A stretch of 64,000 bases of DNA from Dipteris shenzhenensis. Lineage: Eukaryota; Polypodiophyta; Polypodiopsida; Gleicheniales. The translations under genes were made by a program, and so were the position numbers. The stretch lies in NCBI GenBank assembly GCA_047967505.1, contig CM106539.1; one strand, 5' to 3'. Positions 57,591-64,000 of the stretch are shown here, in pieces. Positions within the stretch are counted from its first letter, which is position 1, and each line of letters opens with the position of its first letter. The notes below the pieces were generated by a model. It was not told the origin of the DNA, did no database searches, and worked only from the letters and a program-made list of their open reading frames with translations.

Positions 57591-59158
57591 CAAACAGTCC
57601 CTGTTGTTCCTCCTATGAGGAGAATGAAAGAGTGGAACAGGCTCCCATAGAGCCACCTGTGTTAAGAAGGTTGGAAAGGGTAGCACACCATCCTGATAGA
57701 TATGTTCCATCTCTTGACTATATTATGGTAACAGATTGTGGGGAGCCTTCATGCTACAAAGAGGCCATGTCAATGGCTGACAAGGTAAAGTGGGAGAGGG
57801 CTATGCAATTTGAAATGGAACATAAGAATCAAACATGGGATTTGGTTTGATTGCCTAAAGATAAAAAGGCATTGCCATGTAGATGGGTATACAGGGTGAA
57901 GATCACACCTCAAGATGGTAAACCAAAGTACAAAGCATCACTTGTTACTAAAGGGTTCAAGCAGTAGCAAGGTGTAGACTTTGATGAGATATTCTCACCA
58001 GTGGTAAAGATGACAACTTTGCATTCTTGCATGGTGATCTTCATGAGGATGTGTACATGCAGCACCCAGAAGGGTTTATGGAGAAGGGAAAAGAGTCACT
58101 AGTGTGCAAGTTAAAGAAAAGTCTTTATGGCTTGAAACAAGCACCCAGGGAGTGGTATCAAAAGTTCCACTCGTTCATGCTCTCTCAAGGCTACAAACAT
58201 AGTGATGTGGATCATTGCCTCTACACAAAGTGAGCTAAGGATGGTAGTTTGCTGATTTTGATCCTTTATGTGGATGACATGTTGATTGCTGGACATAATA
58301 GTGATGATATTTCAGCCTTGAAGTCAAAATTCAATGCCAATTTTGACATGAAAGACATGGGAGATACCAGCCATATACTTGGTATGCGTATTCAAAGAGA
58401 CAGATGTAAAAAGTTACTTTACTTGTCTTAATCAGAATACATTGGCAAAGTGCTTCAGTGGTTCAATATGGAGAGGGGGAAAGCATTGATTATTCCATTG
58501 CCTTCATATGTGAAACTTTCAAGCAAGGATTGTCCATGTTCTGAGGAGGAAAAGGCTAAAATGGCACAAGTTCCATACTCATATGTAGTTGGCAGTTTGA
58601 TGTATGCTATGATTGACACATGTGTTGTGAGCATGTTTATGTCAAATCCTCGCAAGAAACATTGGGAGGCAGTGAAAGGGGTCTTGAGATATTTGAATGG
58701 TACTAAGGACATGTGCATATGTTTTGGTAGTGAAGAGGCATGTGTAATTGGGTACACAGATGCTGATTATGCAAACGAGAGAAGGTCCATGTCAAGCTAT
58801 GTTTTTACATGCACTAGAGGTGTAGTCTCATGGCGATCTCATTTGCAGTCATGCATTACATTGTCTACCATAGAGGCTAAGTATGTTGCAGCATCAGAGG
58901 CATGCAAGGAAGCTATATGGATTGCTCGTCGTCTAGTGGGAGATTTGGGGATCAATGTTGAGGTGCCATTGTTGCATTGAGATAGCTAGAGTGCTATACA
59001 GTTGGCAAAGAAATCCAGTGTTCCATGCAAAGACAAAGCATGTTGATGTGAAGTATCACTTCATACATGAAGTGCTGGAGGACAAGAGAGTGGAGCTTGT
59101 CAAAGTTCACACCAGCAAAAACCCCACAAATCTTCTTACCTCTCGACACAGTAGTTTG
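57591..59158 (+). pseudogene. C2 reverse transcriptase and RNase H, motif A deleted
   Basis: RT start DCGEPSCYKEAMSMADKVKWE (57735-57800), ALPCRWVYRVKITPQDGKPKY, then [11 protein letters not shown] joins directly to SLHGDLHED-type sequence near 58022. A deletion of about 100 bp, with TTGCAT at both ends, has removed the catalytic motif A Asp. YVDD is at 58267-58278. RNase H: GYTDADYANERRSMSSYVF and VAASEACKEAIWIARRLV (58750-58970), NPVFHAKTKHVDVKYH (59010-59060). It ends near 59158, where a foreign LTR fragment replaces its own 3' LTR. Confidence 0.88.
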
Positions 59159-59301
59159 TGTTGAGATATCAAGCTCTACCCCCGATATATCTCCTGGATG
59201 ACCATCATTTATGTCACCGCCTATGTTATTTGTTGGCTCCCTCATGCAATATGCCCTTAGCATGTCTTCAATTTTTTTTGGTTCACTCTCTCAGTCCGTC
59301 C
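59159..59301 (+). repeat. Divergent C1-family LTR fragment
   Basis: It starts TGTTGAGATATCAAGCTC and shares GATATAT-C and TTATGTCACCG with the C1 LTR, but diverges after about 80 bp. It is cut by the next LTR at 59302. Confidence 0.65.
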
Positions 59302-59636
59302 TGCTGAGATATCGAGCTCCACTCGCGATATGCCAGGGTGACTGTTGTGCATTTATGTCACAGACTTGTTAGCTGGAGATGCGGTTGGTACACCACCCAT
59401 GAATAATAGCTGGATGATAGCTATCCTTATCTACACTAGTTCGTGGCTTAGTTAGTATGCCACCTTAGTTAGTGAGTTTGGTTTGAGACCCACATATAGG
59501 GTTCTTCTATTTTCTTTGTACTAGAGTTCTTTTGGCTTTCACAACTAAGAAGAGGAAAAACTGTTTTCAGCCTCCACCTTTGTGTGTATTCCCCCATTGT
59601 GATTGTGAGAAAGCCTCAAGTGAGACTCCTTCCCTC
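59302..59636 (+). repeat. C1-family LTR, cut short at 59636 by the next LTR
   Basis: It starts TGCTGAGATATCGAGC and follows the C1 LTR to GACTCCTTCCCTC. The last ~18 bp (TCTCCCACTATCTTCACA) are missing because C1b begins there. Confidence 0.9.
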
Positions 59637-59989
59637 TGTTGAGATATTGAGCTCCACTCGCGATATGCCAGGGTGACTGTTGTGCATTTATGTCACCGAC
59701 TTGTTAGCTAGAGATGCGGTTGGTACACCGCCCACGAATAATAGCTGGATGATAGCTATCCTTATCTACACTAGTTCGTGGCTCAGTTAGTATGCCACCT
59801 TAGTTAGTGAGTTTGGTTTGAGACCCACATAAAGGGTTCTTCTATTTTCTTTGTACTAGAGTTCTTTTGGCTTTCACAACTAAGAAGAGGAAAAACTGTT
59901 TTCAGCCTCCACCTTTGTGTGTATTCCCCCATTGTGATTGTGAGAAAGCCTCAAGTGAGAGTCCTTCCCTCTCTCCCACTATCTTCACA
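59637..59989 (+). repeat. C1b 5' LTR
   Basis: 353 bp, TGTTGAGATATTGAGC to CTATCTTCACA. Its predicted left target duplication is CCCTC (59632-59636). Confidence 0.95.
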
Positions 59990-60003
59990 TGGTATCAGAG
60001 CCT
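59990..60003 (+). other. C1b primer binding site (initiator Met tRNA)
   Basis: TGGTATCAGAGCCT directly after the LTR. Confidence 0.95.
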
Positions 60004-60533
60004 TGTTCGTGGTAAGGAGCTCAAGAAAGCAAGCCAAGTTCGTGGTATCCTGGTAAGAGGACAAGGGTTGCTTTCCTATTTCGAGTTTGGGAGCAAATCT
60101 CTGCAGGTAGCACATCCAGAAGTGCAAGAGTGCACTGTCTCAGATTGAGACGCCCTTCGCGGTGTGGCGAGAGCGCAGTATATGCTGCGGGAGATGGCGA
60201 AGCCCTTAGTGACTTTATTTTTCTGATTTGAGGCCGTTTCGGGGCCCGTTTTGAAGGCGGAAGTTCTTCGCAGGCACTCAAAAAAAGGCCCTGTTTTTTG
60301 CTGTGCGACCACTGCGCGGCTAGTCGGTGGAAAGGTGCCGCAGAAATTGCATTGTATGTCTGTGTGCAGAGATATTAGGAGTTGCAGATTCATGCCTGTT
60401 GCCTGTTGATGCAAAATCGTCACTAGGAAGTCACTGTGTGGTGAAATACCACTTTCGTCAGTTTTGCAGATCTGCCCGTGTGAGGCAAAAGCTGTGTTTT
60501 TTGCAGTGACAGAATATTTTGCAGTGTTCTATA
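60004..60533 (+). other. C1b leader
   Basis: Collinear with the C1 leader. Some small differences, for example loss of ACAGT near 60431. Confidence 0.7.
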
Positions 60534-61553
60534 ATGGCATCTGATTCTCTTTCACAGATTGTCACTGAAAAGCTTGACAAGAACAACTTCCAGGCATGGA
60601 AGTTTAGAATGACGAATTTCTTGATGGGAAAAAGCTATTGGGAATTCATTACAGGAAATGAAGAAGAACCTGTTCTTCCTAATGTTCCCAGTCAACAGGA
60701 AATGCAGGCATTCAAAGGATGGCATGAGAGAGCCAGGAAAGTTATGTACTGGCTGTCTATCAGTATTTCGAACTCCATGATTGTGCATATTCAGGATGCA
60801 AGTATGCCAAAGGAGGCATGGGATACTTTGGTAAAAATGTACAGCACAAATACGCAAGCGAGGAAAATGCAACTCAAATAGGAGTTGCACAATGTGCAGA
60901 GAGAAAATTTGAGCATAAATGACTACCACATGAAAGTGAAGAAAATTGCAGATGCACTTGCTTCCATTGGGTTGCCAGTGGATGATGATGATTTGGTTTC
61001 TGTGACCTTGAATGGTCTAGGAAAGGATTATGCACAGTTCCGGACATCCATTGCCGTCCGTGAAAAATTTCCTGATTTTGAATAGCTGATTGCTCTTCTA
61101 ATTTCTGAAGAGCAGAGAAATGGTGGTGCATCTTCTTCAGCAGGAACTTCAAAAGAAACTGTCTTCTACTCAAATGCTGGCAGAGGTAGAGGCAGAGGTA
61201 GAGGAGGCCGATCTGCAGGCCGTGGTAGAAATCAGAATATGTAGCAAATGCAAGAAAACCAGTCCTATGCAGGAGGACGTGGTAACTCTAGAGGTAGGGG
61301 GAGCCAAAGAGGCCGTGGTGGATGGCAGAGAAGCCAAAATGCAAACAGCAATGTTGAATGCTACTATTGTGGTAAAATGGGTCATATGGCTAAGGACTGC
61401 TACAAAAAGCAGAATGACATTATGAATGGAAAATTGCAGCAAGGCAATTATGCATCTTCTAGCAGGCAGGGTGATGACAGAAATGAGCATCTATTTATGG
61501 TGCAGCATATGACCAATTCTGTGACAAGTGCAAAAGAACAAAATGATGTGTGG
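60534..61553 (+). pseudogene. C1b gag
   Basis: ATG at 60534 gives MASDSLSQIVTEKLD. It reads through the point where C1 has its first stop and frameshift, showing the intact ancestral text (IQDASMPKEAWDTLVKMYSTN). Its own stops are TAG at 60879 (CAG in C1), 61083 (GAG in C1) and 61242 (CAG in C1). Knuckle CYYCGKMGHMAKDC at 61359-61400. Confidence 0.93.
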
Positions 61554-62900
61554 TATGTTGACTCAGGTGCATCAAACCACATGACAGGTCATGCAGAATG
61601 GATGCAAGATGCAAGGAAAATGGAAAAACCAGGATTTGTGGAGACTGGTGATGATACTGCACATCCTATTGTGCAGATTGGCAAAATTCCTTTGTCTATG
61701 CAGGATGGGAAAAAGAAATACTTGTCTGATGTATTTCATGTCCCGAACATCACCAAACCTGGTTTCTGTTGGTCAGATGGTTGAGCAGGGCTTGTAGGTT
61801 AGATTTAATCCTCATGGATGCTTTATTGAGGATATGAAAAATAATGGTCGCTTGATAGCAAAAGGAAAGAAGAAGGGCAGGATGTTTATGTTGGATGCGG
61901 ACATGCCTGAATTGAGTGCAACAATGTTTGCACATGGGACCGGTGTAGTTGCAGATATTGATATCTGGCACAAACGCATTGGTCATGTTAATATACAATG
62001 ACTTAAATCAATGCAAGCCCAAAATATTGTTGCAGGATTGCCTAAATTCAAGGTTGCAGAAATGCACAAGGTTTGTGAAGCCTGTCAATTTGGGAAACAG
62101 GTAAGGAAACCTTTTCCTAGGCATGTTCAAGAGAGTAAAAAGCCATTGGAATTAATCCACTCTGATGTGTGGACTACAAAAGCTGCATCTATTGGAGGCT
62201 GTCACTATTTTGTCACATTTATTGATGACTTCAGCAGAAAACTATGGGTGTATTTTATGAAAAAGAAAAGTGAAGTGTTTGGGCACTTCAAAGCTTTCAA
62301 AGCTATGGTTGAAAAAGAAACAGGCCTGCAAATAAAATGCCTAAGGTCAGATGGAGGGGGAGAGTACCTCTCAAATGAGTTTGCAAGGTTCTTGCAGGAG
62401 CATGGTATAAAGTAGCAATATTCATGTAGTCATACCCCACAGCAAAATGGAATTGCAGAAAGGAAAAATAGGCATATTGGAGAGGTATCTCGGGCTATGC
62501 TAAATGAAAAAGATCTACCAAATTATTATTGGGCTGAAGCAGTTGCTACAGCAGTCTATATAATGAACAGGACTCCCACTGCAGCAATACATGGCATGAC
62601 GCCAGAGGAGATGTATACTGGTAGGAAACCAGATATTTCTCATTTGAAGATTTTTGGTTGCATTGCCTATGTCCATGTGCCAGATGAGTTGAGGTCCAAG
62701 TTGGATCCAAAAGCTGAGAAGTGCATCTTTATTGGTTATTCTCTGAGCAGAAAGGGTATAGATGCTATAACCCTTCTACACGTAAGTTCACAGTGAGCAG
62801 AGATGTTGTTTTTGATGAGATGAGCAGCTGGTATAAACCAGTAAATGTGATGATTGATGTAGATGCACAAAATGGTAATGCTGCACAGAATGCACAGTAG
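61554..62900 (+). pseudogene. C1b protease and integrase
   Basis: Protease YVDSGASNHMTG with active Asp 61560-61562. A 2-bp deletion near 61757, TAG 61795, TGA 61999 (CGA in C1), TAG 62413, a 1-bp deletion near 62747 and TAG 62898 break it. The integrase keeps all catalytic residues, including the first Asp (LIHSDVW) lost in C1, and PQQNGIAERKNRHI. Confidence 0.93.
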
Positions 62901-64000
62901 CAATCACAAAATATCAGTGGACCTGGAGTGTCCTCTACCAGTGGTTCACATACTTCACCATGGACAGGCAGATTGAGATCAGGAGAATCCCCTCAAAGCA
63001 ATGCAGAGAGTGGTACGCAGGTATCACGAAAAGGAAAAGAGAAGGTAGATCAGCCCATGTTTGATGTGAATGCAGGTCACTCTTGTGTGGATGGTGAATC
63101 CAGTGGCTCAGAACAGAGCATTGATGATGAGTTGGGTATTCCTTCTGTTGTTACACCTAGAGTAAGGAAGACCAGGGATGTTTTGAGAGCACCTGGAAGT
63201 GAGCCTATTTTGCGCAGGAGGTCTACCAGGGTCAGGTATCCTGTGGATAGGCTGAAATATGATGGATTTACAGCCATTCACTATGCCTATATGGTCAAAG
63301 TGATACAGGAACCAGAACCCACTTCTTTTGAGCAAGCCATGGGAAATGAAAAATGGGAGAAAGCCATGGATGAAGAAATGGATGCCTTGGATGCAAATGC
63401 TACATGGGAATTGGTGCCTTTGCCTAAAGACAAGATTGCAATTGGCTGTAAGTGGGTTTATAAGATCAAGCACAATGTAGATGGTTCTGTGAATAGATAC
63501 AAGGCAAGATTAGTTGTCAAGGGGTATGCACAGACATATGGCATTGATTATGAAGAAACTTTTAGCCCGGTTGCAAGGATGGCAACCGTAAGAGCAGCCA
63601 TTGCTATGGCTGCATCAAAGGGATGGTCTTTACATCAGATGGATGTAAAGAATGCCTTCTTGCATGGTGATTTGCAAGAAGAGGTCTTTATGGAGCAGCC
63701 AGCAGGTTATGTTCATGCTATTCATCCTGAGTTTGTTTGCAGGTTGAAGAAAGCCTTGTATGGCTTGAAGCAAGCACCTAGAGCATGGTCTGACAAGATA
63801 GGACAGTATCTTGTTACTATTGGCTTTCAGATTTCCAAGGCAGATTTCTCACTCTATGTGAGAAAAATAGAGAAAGGAATTATGCTACTGGTCATTTATG
63901 TTGATGATTTGATCATCACAGGTGATAGTGATGAAGATATCCTTCATGTGGAAATGATATTGAGGCAGAAGTTTGAGATGCAAGATTTGGGAGAGCTGCG
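62901..64000 (+). pseudogene. C1b reverse transcriptase, partial (window edge)
   Basis: The linker has an in-frame extra AGG relative to C1 near 63217. RT keeps [12 protein letters not shown] (motif A Asp present, unlike C1) and YVDD near 63900. No stop is seen between 62901 and 64000; the frame runs out at LGEL. RNase H and the 3' LTR lie beyond the window. Confidence 0.93.

Larger units (their letters stand above)
59637..64000 (+). mobile_element. C1b: second copy of the C1 copia family, runs off window
   Basis: 5' LTR 59637-59989, primer site, leader, gag, protease, integrase and RT, closely similar to C1 throughout. The window ends inside RT. It is inserted within the preceding LTR at CCCTC. 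Confidence 0.95.

Overview
This window looks like an AT-rich stretch of a large, repeat-filled seed-plant nuclear genome. The signs are plant-type LTR retrotransposons with an initiator-Met tRNA primer site, a Ty3/gypsy element with two RNase H domains, MITEs, and long decayed intergenic DNA. A gymnosperm is plausible from the density of old, unremoved elements, but nothing in the sequence proves it. I see no convincing host gene, tRNA, rRNA or CRISPR array. Almost everything readable is mobile DNA.

Layout. 1-4096: a rearranged second copy of a Ty3/gypsy family (called G1 here), with integrase on the minus strand and RNase H plus the integrase start on the plus strand. An inverted LTR lies between them. 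Both halves stop at the same pol nucleotides, each joined to a terminus of the LTR. 4097-19468: the main G1 element on the minus strand. It has a 3' LTR of 3.2 kb carrying an inserted TIR transposon, then polypurine tract, integrase, two RNase H domains, RT, protease, gag, primer site and a truncated 5' LTR. A Ty1/copia element (C1, 10722-16277, 5-bp target duplication ctact) sits in its protease-RT linker. 19754-21085: a gag relic. 21-39 kb: very old DNA with gypsy relics in both orientations and many short tandem duplications. 39041-41685: a young non-autonomous LTR element with gag only (TR-GAG type). 41.7-43.4 kb: a copia relic holding an array of 66-bp hairpin repeats. 43.4-52.3 kb: more relics, including a chromovirus-like pol. 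52.3-59.2 kb: two head-to-head copies of a second copia family (C2). 59159-64000: three stacked LTRs and a second copy of the C1 family, running off the window end.

How the parts relate. No gene set here works as a pathway. The elements are nested: C1 in G1, a TIR element in the G1 LTR, a MITE in C2 gag, C1-family LTRs inside one another. This gives a relative insertion order. C1 and its sister copy (C1b) carry independent premature stops, most of them C-to-T changes at CAG or CGA codons, as expected for decay of cytosine-methylated transposons. The best leads are the LTR-end/pol junctions at 1352/4097, the hairpin array at 42607-43069, the gag-only element, and the dense tandem duplications. 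I did not find a clearly new molecular system.
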